Origin: Actinoplanes aureus
GTDB lineage: Bacteria; Actinomycetota; Actinomycetes; Mycobacteriales; Micromonosporaceae
DNA: 64,000 nucleotides
Direction of reading: 5' to 3'
Assembly (NCBI RefSeq): GCF_015704865.1
Contig: NZ_JADQTO010000011.1
Location: forward strand, 124,001-188,000
Positions 50,891 to 59,121 of the stretch are shown in pieces. Below the pieces are notes generated by a model, which ran no database searches, was not told the origin of the DNA, and worked only from the letters and a program-made list of their open reading frames with translations. The translations under genes and the position numbers were made by a program. How positions within the stretch are numbered: the first letter of the stretch is position 1; the number at the start of each line of letters is the position of its first letter.

Positions 50891-51753
50891 GCGACGACTT
50901 CGTCGGGCTGCCCGGCGGTCCACGAATCTGCTACCGGGTCCACGGCACCGGCGAACCGCTGCTGCTCATCGCCGGGCTCGGCCTGGACCTGACCAGCTGG
51001 CCACAGCGGATGATCGACCGCTTCACCGGCGCCGGATTCCAGGTGATCCGCTTCGACAACCGGGACGCCGGATGCTCGTCGCGCATCGACACCCCACCAC
51101 CCGGCCGGCTGCGGCAGCTGTTCGCCCGCCCCCGCCCGGACGCCTACGACCTGGGCGACATGGCCGCCGACACGATCGGCCTGCTCGACCACCTCGGCGT
51201 CGAACGGGCCCACCTGGTCGGCATGTCGATGGGCGGCATGATCGCGCAAACCGTCGCGGCCCGGCACCCGGACCGCGTCGCCACCCTGACCTCGATCTTC
51301 TCCACCACCGGCCACCGCCGGGTAGGGCAGCCCGCCCGGTCCACGCTGGTCCGGATGGCCCGGCGCCCGGCCCGCAGCGTCGACGAGTCGGTGCGGCGGC
51401 ACCTCGCCATGCTGCGGCACATCGGCTCGGCCGCTTTCCCACCCGACGACGACCTGGAACGCGCCTGGGCCGCCGGGCTGTGGGAACGCACCGGCGGCCG
51501 GCAGGGCATCCCCCGCCAGATCAGTGCGATCCAGGCCAGCGGCGACCGTACCGCCGAGCTGGCCCGGATCACCGCGCCCACCCTGGTGGTCCACGGTGAT
51601 GTCGACCGGATGGTGCATCCCAGCGGTGGCCGGGCGACGGCGCGGGCGATCCCCGGTGCCCGGTATGCCGAGATCAGCGGCATGGGCCATCACCTGGCGC
51701 CGGGCGTCGTCGACCGGCTCGTGGATCTCACCACGGGATTGGTGCGGCTGTAG
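50887..51753 (+). CDS. Alpha/beta hydrolase (esterase-like)
   Basis: 288 residues. LLLIAGLGLDLTSW supplies the oxyanion region. The nucleophile elbow is GMSMGG (Ser ~114). The acid lies in VHGDVDRMV and the histidine in MGHHLAP near the C-terminus. It starts in an ATGA overlap with the Baeyer-Villiger enzyme, so it most likely hydrolyses the ester that enzyme makes. Haloperoxidase-like and lipase relatives share this fold. Confidence 0.9.
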   Translation: MSDDFVGLPGGPRICYRVHGTGEPLLLIAGLGLDLTSWPQRMIDRFTGAGFQVIRFDNRDAGCSSRIDTPPPGRLRQLFARPRPDAYDLGDMAADTIGLLDHLGVERAHLVGMSMGGMIAQTVAARHPDRVATLTSIFSTTGHRRVGQPARSTLVRMARRPARSVDESVRRHLAMLRHIGSAAFPPDDDLERAWAAGLWERTGGRQGIPRQISAIQASGDRTAELARITAPTLVVHGDVDRMVHPSGGRATARAIPGARYAEISGMGHHLAPGVVDRLVDLTTGLVRL

Positions 51754-51782
51754 CCAGCGTCCGGCGGGTATCTGTGGTCGAG

Positions 51783-52203
51783 GTTTGCTTGCCGGTCCTG
51801 CTTCTTCGGGGTACGCGTGAACGATGTCTTGCCGAAGCCGACGCGTGCCCGCTCTCCCCGCGCGGACCCGGCTTTGCGTCCCGGCCCCAGAGCGGCCGCC
51901 GGGAAACACCAGTCCCTCGCGCTGCGGGAAGAGCGAGGGCGCTCGCCAAGCGGCCGGGTGCCTGCCCGGGGGCTGCCGAGCCGGGCGCGTTTCGTCGTGG
52001 TTGCTTGCCAGCGGCCGGGGTGCCGGTCCAGCGGGCCGGAGGGGCCGTGATTGCCCGCGTTCGTCGCCGTAACCGGCAGGTGATGCTGTTTCCCGGTGGT
52101 CGCGTTGGGGCGGTCAGGGGAAGCCAGGCTCGCGGCGGGAGAGCGGGGACGGGGTCGGCTTCGGCGGGACGCCGATTGCGCGTACCCCGAAAAAGCTGGA
52201 CCC
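51783..52203. repeat. Family C repeat, inverted pair 2
   Basis: A reverse copy (about 51798-51915: CTTCTTCGGGGTACGCGT ... CGGCCGCCGGGAAACACC) and a forward copy (52080-52200: GATGCTGTTTCCCGG ... ACGCGTACCCCGAAAAAG) face each other around a ~165-bp middle. That middle shares GATTGCCCGCGTTCG with the 26.4-kb pair. The outer ends form terminal inverted repeats of about 18 bp. No coding gene lies in 51754-52208. Confidence 0.72.
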
Positions 52204-52208
52204 CCAGA

Positions 52209-52355
52209 ATGGGTGGGCGGCTGGCGGTGTTCGTCATGACCGACGGCCCGTTCGCCCGCTGGGCCTGGACCGCCATCGCCGTCCTCATGCTGATCCTCTG
52301 TGCCGTCTACGTGCTCTGGACGAGGAAGAAGCCAGCCACGGCCATTCGTCGCTAG
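52209..52355 (+). CDS. Short membrane peptide, possible gene
   Basis: 48 residues from ATG 52209, or 39 from ATG 52236. It has one strong hydrophobic helix (WTAIAVLMLILCAVYVLWT) followed by a basic RKK tail, which would leave the C-terminus in the cytoplasm. It begins directly at the edge of the repeat. No ribosome site is clear and no family is known, so it could be chance. Confidence 0.4.
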   Translation: MGGRLAVFVMTDGPFARWAWTAIAVLMLILCAVYVLWTRKKPATAIRR

Positions 52356-52402
52356 CGGCGACTGCACGGTGGCTCGCGACCGCGCGGTTGCACGATCCCG
52401 CT

Positions 52403-53017
52403 TTAGGCGGCGCCCGCGCCCGGGGTGCAGTTCTTGCTGGTACGCCGAACCGAATACTCCCGGTCGTCGGTGGTGATGCCGGCCGCGACCCCGTCGAAGT
52501 ACGCCTCCACCTTCTCCCGGGACCGGCGCTGCTCGTAGTGCAGGTGCGGCGCGCCCGACTTGCCGGTGCTGCCCACCTTGCCGAGCTGGTCACCGGTCTC
52601 CACCCGCTGGCCCACCTCCACCAGCGGCGGCTCCAGCAGGTGCAGGTACTGCGTTTCCCAGCGGCCACCGTGGTCGATCTTCACCCAGTACCCGGCGCCG
52701 GTGCCGTGCGGGCCCTTCGGGTTCTGCGGAGTTCGCTCGCCGAGCGTGCCGTTGACCCCGGCCTCGATCACGGTCCCGCCGAACGACGCCAGCACCGGCC
52801 GTCCCCAAGCCGGCCCTTTGACCGGGAAGAAGTCGATGTCGAAGTCGTCGTGTCCCGGATAGGTGCCGAGCAGCCACGCCTCCCCGCAGGCCACCGGCAT
52901 CTGGAACGCCGGCCGCGGACCGGCCGGCAGCAGCCGCGGCACGACGACCCACGCCACCGAGAGCAGAACCAGAACCAGGGCAGAGCCGAGAAGCACAACG
53001 GAGCGGCGGATCACCAC
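52403..53017 (-). CDS. M23-family (LytM-like) cell-wall peptidase
   Basis: 204 residues. A signal-anchor helix at the N-terminus (VVLLGSALVLVLLSVAWVVV) places the rest outside the cell. The LytM fold has zinc ligands expected in HDDFDID near 55 and HLHYE near 167, with GHGT-like loop ...GAGYWVKIDHGG. Metalloenzymes of this family cut peptidoglycan cross-bridges; with altered HxxxD spacing it may be a non-catalytic regulator. GTG 53017 has AGGA about 8 nt upstream. Confidence 0.78.
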   Translation of the reverse strand: MVIRRSVVLLGSALVLVLLSVAWVVVPRLLPAGPRPAFQMPVACGEAWLLGTYPGHDDFDIDFFPVKGPAWGRPVLASFGGTVIEAGVNGTLGERTPQNPKGPHGTGAGYWVKIDHGGRWETQYLHLLEPPLVEVGQRVETGDQLGKVGSTGKSGAPHLHYEQRRSREKVEAYFDGVAAGITTDDREYSVRRTSKNCTPGAGAA

Positions 53018-53126
53018 CCGATCCTGCCAAGCCCTGGCAACCACCCGAATTTTATCCTGATAAGTCGCTGTTTGGCCTAGGCTGGGGTGATCCAAGCTGC
53101 CGGGACACACCTCGCCGGAGGGCACT

Positions 53127-54278
53127 GTGGCGAGCTCAGCGCAACGAGTCTTCGTCCAAGACGTGCTGGCGACCGCGGACGCCCTGACCAACCGGCTCGC
53201 GGTTCTTCTGGCCAGGCACGACTACGTGTCGCCGGAGCGGCTGGCGGTCGCCGACGGTGTCACGTCGCTGCTGGACAAGGCGCGCGCGGCGGCGAAGGGC
53301 GAGAACCCGCCGTACCGCCGGCTGACGAACTGGTGGCGGGCGCCGCTGCTGGAGGCGGCCTACCAGTACCTGCACGCCGCCCAGGTGCAGATGATCGACC
53401 TCTACGACGACGAGGAGGTGGACGCCGCCATCCCGGCCGCTCTGGCCCGGTCCCGCCGCGAACTCGACCGGGACGACCCGCGCCGACTGACCGCCGAACG
53501 TCTGACCTCCACGCCCTCCGGGGCAGCCCGGCGGGTGGCGCTGCGCGCCTGCTCCGATGCCGCCTACACCGCGTCCGACGAGTGGCACCGGCGCCAGCGC
53601 AGCTTCCGCAACATCATCGTGCTCGCCACGATCGGAATCACGGTGCTCATGGCGTGTGTGGTGGCCCTGGTGTTCCACGAACCGTCGTACATGCCGTTCT
53701 GCTTCGCCAACGTGCAACAGGCCGAGGGCGCACCGCCGCTGACCGGCACACCGCCCGCCGAATACACGCCCCCCGGCTCGTCGGCCCAAGCGGTGACCGC
53801 CTTCCGGATCACCAGCTGCCCGACCGGCCGACCGGCCGACGGCTCGGTGCCCTCGTCCTTCGACATCGTGATCGTCGCTCTCATGGGCCTGCTCGGCGGT
53901 TCCCTGGCCGCCGCCGTGTCCATCCGCAAGGTCCAGGGCAGCGCGACGCCGTATGACATACCGGTAGTCCTCGCCACCCTCAAGGTTCCCACCGGAGCGC
54001 TGACCGCCGTCGTGGGACTGGTAGCCATCCGAGGCGATTTCGTGCCCGGTTTGTCAGGGTTGGACTCGCAGGAGCAGATCCTTGCCTATGCGCTCGTGCT
54101 CGGCTATGCCCAGCAGTTGGCCACCGGGTTCCTTGACCGCCGGGCCGAAGGGCTGGCGAGGGGATCGGCGGCCGACTCGGTGACCCGGCCGGAGAGCGAG
54201 AACTGCCGGACCGAACCCCTGCCGCCAAGACCGATCGAACGCCTGCGGAAGGGATTGGCCGCGCTGCTCCAGCGCTAG
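53127..54278 (+). CDS. Hypothetical multi-helix membrane protein
   Basis: 383 residues from GTG 53127. A hydrophilic helical N-terminus (~1-165) precedes a membrane helix (IIVLATIGITVLMACVVALVF, about 168-190). A ~50-residue loop with two cysteines (FCF and TSCPTG) follows, then two more helices (IVIVALMGLLGGSLAAAVSI and TGALTAVVGLVAI near 250-300). No family recognised. Its TAG stop is followed within 14 bp by a family A repeat. Confidence 0.68.
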   Translation: MASSAQRVFVQDVLATADALTNRLAVLLARHDYVSPERLAVADGVTSLLDKARAAAKGENPPYRRLTNWWRAPLLEAAYQYLHAAQVQMIDLYDDEEVDAAIPAALARSRRELDRDDPRRLTAERLTSTPSGAARRVALRACSDAAYTASDEWHRRQRSFRNIIVLATIGITVLMACVVALVFHEPSYMPFCFANVQQAEGAPPLTGTPPAEYTPPGSSAQAVTAFRITSCPTGRPADGSVPSSFDIVIVALMGLLGGSLAAAVSIRKVQGSATPYDIPVVLATLKVPTGALTAVVGLVAIRGDFVPGLSGLDSQEQILAYALVLGYAQQLATGFLDRRAEGLARGSAADSVTRPESENCRTEPLPPRPIERLRKGLAALLQR

Positions 54279-54291
54279 ACAGCTTCCGTGG

Positions 54292-54388
54292 TCAGGGTCC
54301 CCAAGCGGTGATCTTGCTTGGCCCACGCTCAAGGCTGTCTCAACGGCGTTCAGACAGCACCCACGTTGGGCCGGACAAGACCCTGACC
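54292..54388. repeat. Dispersed repeat family A, copy 3
   Basis: A 97-bp version in the same orientation as copy 1. It runs from GTCAGGG to CCCTGAC with inner TTGGCCCACGCTCAA, CAGACAGCACCCACGTTGGG and GACAAG. An ~11-bp insertion (CCCCAAGCGG) follows the left end. It sits between convergent genes directly before a C-type repeat. Confidence 0.75.
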
Positions 54389-54407
54389 ACGAAGGCTCTG
54401 GTCCCGC

Positions 54408-54540
54408 TTCTTCGGGGTATGCGCAACCACGACGTCACCGTGCACGGCCCGGCAACCCCGGGCAGGCAGGCCGCTTGGCGAGCACCCGCGCCCGGTTCTC
54501 GCGTAGCGGGACGGACTGGTGTTTCCCGGCGGCCGCTGTC
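54408..54540. repeat. Family C repeat, reverse copy
   Basis: From CGCTTCTTCGGGGTATGCGC (54408) to GGTGTTTCCCGGCGGCCGC (54513-54531). It begins about 20 bp after family A copy 3, so the two families are adjacent here and fill the convergent gap 54279-54552. The right end stops about 12 bp short of the MFS gene's TGA. Confidence 0.65.
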
Positions 54541-54552
54541 TGTGTCGCTTGG

Positions 54553-55740
54553 TCAGCGGGAGGCGGCGGGGACGCTGGGGCGGTCTCGGCGGCGGGTCAT
54601 GGTGGGCTCGGCGGCCAGGACGGCCAGGGCCGCGATCAGCACTAGGCCGCCGGTCAGGTAGACGCCTCGCAGGCCGGCGTGCGGTAGCAGCACGCCGCCG
54701 AGCAGGGCGCCGGCGGCTATGCCCAGGTTGTACACGGCTGACAGGGTGGCTGACGCCAGGTCGGTGCTGCCTGGCGCTACCACCAGCACGCGGCTCTGGA
54801 AGGTGGTCGGCACCTGCGGCAGCGCGAAACCCCAGAGCGCCACCAGTGCTGTCACGGCTGCCGGGTGGCCGCCGGACAGGGGGAGACCGAGCAGGGTCAG
54901 CGCGAGCAGCGCGATTGGGAGGCGTACGGCCAGGCGCGGTCTCCGGTCGGCCAGGAAACCGGCGGTGGCCACACCGCCGAGTCCGGCTATGCCGAAGACC
55001 AGCAGGAGCGCGCTCACCGCGGACGCGGAGAAGCCGCCGACGTCGGTCAGGAACGGGGTCAGATAGGTGTACGCGGTGAAGACGCCGGTGATCGTGATGC
55101 CGGTGATCGTGATCAGCAGCCAGAACGCGCGGGTGTCCGGCGCGGCGCCGGCGGCGGCGTGTCCGTCTCGTGGGGCTGTCGTCGGCAGCAGCGCCGCCAC
55201 GCCGGCCATCGCGAGCAGGGCCAGGCCGGCCACCGCCAGGAACGCCGTACGCCATCCGGCCTGCTGGCCCAGCCAGGTGGCGGCGGGTACGCCGAGGACC
55301 GGAGCGAGGGAGGAGCCGCCGAAGACCGCGGCGACCGCGCGGCCCCGCGCATGCGGGGGTACCAGAGCCGCGGCGGCTGGTGCGGCGACCGACCAGAAGA
55401 CCGCCTGCGACAACGCTGTGACGACCCGCCCGGCGAGCAGGAGCCAGTATCCGCCCAGCACCGAGACGCCGGTCGACACGACGAACAACGCCAGCAGACC
55501 GGTGATCAGGTAGCGGCGGGGGACGCGGCTGACCAGATGGGTCAGCGGGACCGAGAACACGGCGACGGTCAGGCCGTATCCGGTGACCAGCAGGCCTACC
55601 GCGGTCAGCGAGACGTCGAGGTCAGCGGCGATGTCCGGCAGCAACCCGACCGGCAGAATCTCTACGGTGAGGTAACTGAACGCCGCCGCCATGAGCGCCG
55701 CCAGCGCGGGGAGCCTGATCATTGCCGCATTCTGTGACAT
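54553..55740 (-). CDS. MFS transporter, drug:H+ antiporter-like
   Basis: 395 residues, twelve predicted helices. The first helix (LPALAALMAAAFSYLTVEILPVGLLPDIAADL) and motif A-like HLVSRVPRRYLI identify a DHA1-type MFS exporter of the AraJ/YdhP kind; SVTGYG-type motif C is weak. Substrate unknown. ATG 55740 is followed directly by the first helix. It is 24 bp downstream of the mycothiol-type enzyme on the same strand, so probably co-transcribed. Confidence 0.9.
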   Translation of the reverse strand: MSQNAAMIRLPALAALMAAAFSYLTVEILPVGLLPDIAADLDVSLTAVGLLVTGYGLTVAVFSVPLTHLVSRVPRRYLITGLLALFVVSTGVSVLGGYWLLLAGRVVTALSQAVFWSVAAPAAAALVPPHARGRAVAAVFGGSSLAPVLGVPAATWLGQQAGWRTAFLAVAGLALLAMAGVAALLPTTAPRDGHAAAGAAPDTRAFWLLITITGITITGVFTAYTYLTPFLTDVGGFSASAVSALLLVFGIAGLGGVATAGFLADRRPRLAVRLPIALLALTLLGLPLSGGHPAAVTALVALWGFALPQVPTTFQSRVLVVAPGSTDLASATLSAVYNLGIAAGALLGGVLLPHAGLRGVYLTGGLVLIAALAVLAAEPTMTRRRDRPSVPAASR

Positions 55741-55764
55741 CGCCGGAGCCGGCGGCCACCGATT

Positions 55765-56439
55765 TCACGGCACGAGCGGGCCGCGGAGCACCTTCCGCGC
55801 GGTGTCCTGGTCGCCGGTCAGGGTGTGCCACGGCATCGGAACCCGGTTCCACAGAGCCAGCATCAGCTCCGGCGCGGTGCCGGTGAGCTCGGCGACCGGA
55901 TCGCCGGGCCCGAGCATCCAGCAGGCGCCGAGGTCGGTGGCGGTGAACCGGACCGCCGCAGGCAGCGGGGCTAGCCCGCCGCGCTTGATCATGCGCGGTA
56001 CGAACACCTCGATGACCTCGGCGATCCCGTCGCCGCACAGGGCCGGGTCCAGAACGCTGGGCAGCCCGAGGGCGTGCTCGGCGTCCCAGCGGTGCACCAG
56101 GGTCTCCAGGCAGCGGCGGCGGCGCCAGAACCCGACGGTGTGCGGTGGCGCGAACGTCCAGGCCTCGGTGGCCGGGTCGGCCTCCAGCGCGCTGGTGAGA
56201 ACGCGCGCGGTCTCGGCGAACCAGTCGGGCAGCCCGCTCTCCGGCGGATCCGGGCGGTAGCCGCCGCGGCGTTCGGTGACGGCCACGGCGGCCCACAGGT
56301 TGCCGGTGCCGAGGTGGGCGGTGAGGTCGCCAAGCGTCCAGTCGCCACAGTGCTCGACCGCAACGTCCAGGTCGTCGCCCAGGTAGCCGTGGAAGGTGGC
56401 GAGTTCCCGCCGCAGGATCGCGAGGTGGTCCAGCTCCAT
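55765..56439 (-). CDS. Maleylpyruvate isomerase-fold mycothiol-dependent enzyme
   Basis: 224 residues from ATG 56439. A DinB-like four-helix bundle (LAILRRELATFHGYLGDDLDVAVEHCGDWTLGDLTAHLGTGNLW) carries metal ligands expected at HL in the second helix and VHRWDAEHAL near 122. A C-terminal MDMPI-C-like domain follows. Members are metal-dependent mycothiol transferases or isomerases in actinobacteria. ATG 56451 is a possible longer start. Confidence 0.85.
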   Translation of the reverse strand: MELDHLAILRRELATFHGYLGDDLDVAVEHCGDWTLGDLTAHLGTGNLWAAVAVTERRGGYRPDPPESGLPDWFAETARVLTSALEADPATEAWTFAPPHTVGFWRRRRCLETLVHRWDAEHALGLPSVLDPALCGDGIAEVIEVFVPRMIKRGGLAPLPAAVRFTATDLGACWMLGPGDPVAELTGTAPELMLALWNRVPMPWHTLTGDQDTARKVLRGPLVP

Positions 56440-56485
56440 CCGTCCGACCATAGTCACCGGCACGGCGCCTGGCTGCCCGCGCGAC

Positions 56486-56566
56486 CACGTGCTGTTTCCC
56501 GGCGGCCGCGTGGCGGCCTGGGGTGGCAGGTGGTCGCGCGGCTCGGCGGGACTGTGCGGTACGCGT
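56486..56566. repeat. Family C repeat, short copy
   Basis: CACGTGCTGTTTCCCGGCGG (56486) through GGCGGGACTGTGCGG to ACGCGTACC. It lies between the mycothiol enzyme start and the stop of the cupin gene; the right edge is the cupin's TAG stop codon. Confidence 0.6.
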
Positions 56567-56568
56567 AC

Positions 56569-57102
56569 CTAATCTCCTGGTCCCTCTCGCATGAGACCGG
56601 AAAGGCCTCCCGGGAGTGTCGCTGCCAGGCTTTCGTCGAATTCCGCGTCCACCAGGATGAAGGCCACCCGGGCCGGGACGTCGGCGCGGTTGGCCCAGGC
56701 GTGGTCGGTGCCGCGCTGGACCACCACGTCGCCGGCGTGCAGGGTGACCTCGGAGTCGTCGAGCAGGAGGGTGATCTCGCCGTCCAGGACGATGCCGTAG
56801 TCGATGGAGGCGGTCCGGTGCACCGGTGACTGGCGGCCGTGGGCGTCGAGGTGGCCGGGGAGGAACTCGTTGATGCGGATCTTCGTGCCGCGCGGGGGTG
56901 GCGGGACGGCGAGGGTACGTGCGGTGGGCTCGGTGGGTTCGGCCGCGAGGATGCGGGTGGGTGCTCCTTCGGTGTTCCAGATCTCGTGGAAGGCGACGCC
57001 GTCGGCGGGAAGTTCGCGGCTGACCGGGACCGGGCCGTCGGAAAGGACCACGGAGACGCCGTCAGGGGTGTGTCCGGTGACGACCCGGCGGGGGACGTTC
57101 AC
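56569..57102 (-). CDS. Cupin-domain protein
   Basis: 177 residues from GTG 57102, chosen for its 4-bp overlap with the upstream hydrolase; GTG 57111 is an alternative. The C-terminal half is a cupin: SPVHRTASIDYGIVLDGEITLLLDDSEVTLHAGDVVVQRGTDHAW (His, Asp/Glu ligands at HRT, DYG and the later H). It is a small beta-barrel that may bind a metal or small acid. It is co-transcribed with the MBL-fold hydrolase under a LysR gene. Confidence 0.85.
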   Translation of the reverse strand: MNVPRRVVTGHTPDGVSVVLSDGPVPVSRELPADGVAFHEIWNTEGAPTRILAAEPTEPTARTLAVPPPPRGTKIRINEFLPGHLDAHGRQSPVHRTASIDYGIVLDGEITLLLDDSEVTLHAGDVVVQRGTDHAWANRADVPARVAFILVDAEFDESLAATLPGGLSGLMREGPGD

Positions 57103-58028
57103 GCGTGGCACGGGATCGGCCCGCCGTGGAACGCCACCATGTCCGGCCAGACCGACGGGACGGTGATCCGGGTGTCGATCGGCTTGCCGGACAGCTCCGA
57201 GTAGGCGCGGTGCAGGTTGCCGACGAAGCGTTCGGTCTCGGCCCAGCCCTTGAACGGGTTGTCGCGGTGCTTGATCGCGGCTTCCAGAGGTGAGAGGCCT
57301 TCCTTGAACGAGCTCTCGGCCACCGAGGACACATAGGAGACGTAGGCGTCCAGGTTGTCCAGGAGAACACCGACCTCGTCACCGCGGCAGACCGGGCCGT
57401 GGCCCGGTGCCAGCACAGCCGGCTCCAGCGCCCGCATGTGCGCGATGGCTGACCGGAAGCCGGCCACCGAGCCCTCGAGCAGGAACGGCTGGCCGCCCGC
57501 GAAGGCCAGGTCACCGGCGAACAGGACCTTCTGCTCGGGCAGCCACACCACCACGTCGTTGCTGGTGTGCGCGCGGCCGACGTGCTGCAACTCGACCGGG
57601 AACCCGTCCAGGTGCATGGTCATCCGGTCGCTGAACGTGAGGTTCGGCGGGCGCACCACCAGGTCGCCGTAGTCCGGGGCGGTGATCACCCGGGTGGCTT
57701 CCAGACCGGCGGCCAGGACCTCGTCGCGGCACCGGTCATGCCCGATGACCAGGGTCTCGGAAGGCAGGAAACCGTTGCCGAACGTGTGATCCGGGTGGTG
57801 ATGGGTGTTCACCACGGCACGTGGTGCGCCGCTGCTGATCTTGGCGACCTCGGCGAGCACGGCCCGGTTGCGGCGTTCGGTCGAGGTGGTGTCCACCAGC
57901 ACCGCGCTGCCCCGGCCGTCGACGATCACGCCGCAGTTGTTCACCATCCAGCCGCCGTCGGGCTGGACATAGGCGTGAATGCCGTCGGCCAGGCGATCCA
58001 CGTACGGGCTGCCGTCGTCCCAGGTCAC
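57099..58028 (-). CDS. Metallo-beta-lactamase-fold hydrolase
   Basis: 309 residues from GTG 58028, with GGAGGAG just upstream. The metal motif is THHHPDH (HxHxDH, about 95-101), other ligands in GRAHTSND, FAGDLAF (bridging Asp) and APGHGPV. This group covers quorum-quenching lactonases and other ester/thioester hydrolases, and beta-lactamase activity should not be assumed. It is coupled to the cupin gene and stands next to the LysR pair. Confidence 0.88.
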   Translation of the reverse strand: MTWDDGSPYVDRLADGIHAYVQPDGGWMVNNCGVIVDGRGSAVLVDTTSTERRNRAVLAEVAKISSGAPRAVVNTHHHPDHTFGNGFLPSETLVIGHDRCRDEVLAAGLEATRVITAPDYGDLVVRPPNLTFSDRMTMHLDGFPVELQHVGRAHTSNDVVVWLPEQKVLFAGDLAFAGGQPFLLEGSVAGFRSAIAHMRALEPAVLAPGHGPVCRGDEVGVLLDNLDAYVSYVSSVAESSFKEGLSPLEAAIKHRDNPFKGWAETERFVGNLHRAYSELSGKPIDTRITVPSVWPDMVAFHGGPIPCHA

Positions 58029-58144
58029 GTGTCTCCTCCTTCGAAGGGGTTCTGCACCCATTGGGGCATCCCCGGCGCGGCCGCACAACGGTTTCCACCA
58101 TCGCTGACACCGATCGCTGGCATGCGTGAAACGGCCGTTGTGGC

Positions 58145-59089
58145 TCAGGCCGGTTCGGTGACATCGTCCTCGACGGCTACCGCGACCTCGTGGAGCAGGC
58201 GGCGCAGCCAGGCCACACCTGGATCCTTCTCCCGGCCGGGATGCCAGTGCGCGGCCTCGGTGATGCCGACCGTCGCCAGGGGCGTCTCGGCGATCGCCAG
58301 GTCCAGGATGCCGAGGCAGCGGCGGGCCAGCCGGGACGGCACGAACGCGCACATCTCGGTGCCGCCGACCGCGAACGGCAGCGTCAGCAGGCTGGTCACC
58401 TGGACCAGCACGGTACGGTCGGCGATGCCCTGCCGTTCCAGCTCGATCTCGAGGGGGCGTTTGTGCTCACCGGCGGCCGTGAACGCGGCGACGGCGTGCG
58501 GCATGGCGGCCAGATCAGCCAGAGTCAGTGCGCCTCCGGTCAGCCGGGGGTGGCCGCGGGACACGATGCAGACCAGGTGGTCGGTGAAGACCGGCTGGGT
58601 GTGGCCGGGGAACTCGTACCCCAGCGGGCCGATGATCAGGTCGCGGCGCATCAGCTGCGTCTCCAGCTGGGCGCCGTGCGCGTCGAGGGTGTCCAGGGCG
58701 ACCGAGCAGCCGGGTGCCTGCTCGCCCATCAGCCGGATCAGCGGCTCGGCGAGGACGGTCATCGCGTACTCCGACATGCTCACCCCGAACCGGCGGGTGC
58801 TGGACGCCGCGTCGAACTCGCGCTGCGTGCCGAGCAGCGCCTCGGCCGCCTCCACCGCCTCGGCCACCGCCGGTCGCAGCCGCTCGGCGAGCGGGCTCAG
58901 GTCGAAGCCGCGGCCGGAGCGGACCAGCAGTTCGTCGCCGAAGTGCCGGCGCAGCCGGGTGAGCGCGCTGCTCATCGCGGACTGGCTCATCGTCATCCGC
59001 TCGCCCGCGTGGGTCAGGTTGCGTTCCTCCAGCAGCGCGTGCAGGGAGAGCAGCAGGTTGGCGTCGACCTCACGCAGCCGTTCCTTCAC
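58145..59089 (-). CDS. LysR-family transcriptional regulator (NodD-like)
   Basis: 314 residues from GTG 59089; a longer start at GTG 59107 is possible. HTH LLLSLHALLEERNLTHAGERMTMSQSAMSSALTRLRRHFGDELLVRSG (about 14-62). A substrate-binding domain follows. The HTH and spacing resemble the NodD-like group that senses aromatic or flavonoid compounds. Back-to-back with a second LysR of the same subfamily. It probably controls the MBL/cupin operon downstream. Confidence 0.9.
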   Translation of the reverse strand: MKERLREVDANLLLSLHALLEERNLTHAGERMTMSQSAMSSALTRLRRHFGDELLVRSGRGFDLSPLAERLRPAVAEAVEAAEALLGTQREFDAASSTRRFGVSMSEYAMTVLAEPLIRLMGEQAPGCSVALDTLDAHGAQLETQLMRRDLIIGPLGYEFPGHTQPVFTDHLVCIVSRGHPRLTGGALTLADLAAMPHAVAAFTAAGEHKRPLEIELERQGIADRTVLVQVTSLLTLPFAVGGTEMCAFVPSRLARRCLGILDLAIAETPLATVGITEAAHWHPGREKDPGVAWLRRLLHEVAVAVEDDVTEPA

Positions 59090-59121
59090 GGCTCTAGTCT
59101 CAGGCACGAGGAGGCTCTGGC

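Noticed and set aside
57099-58028. Beta-lactam resistance gene
   Set aside because: The metallo-beta-lactamase fold is shared by many hydrolases and the coupled cupin points elsewhere; no evidence for lactam activity.
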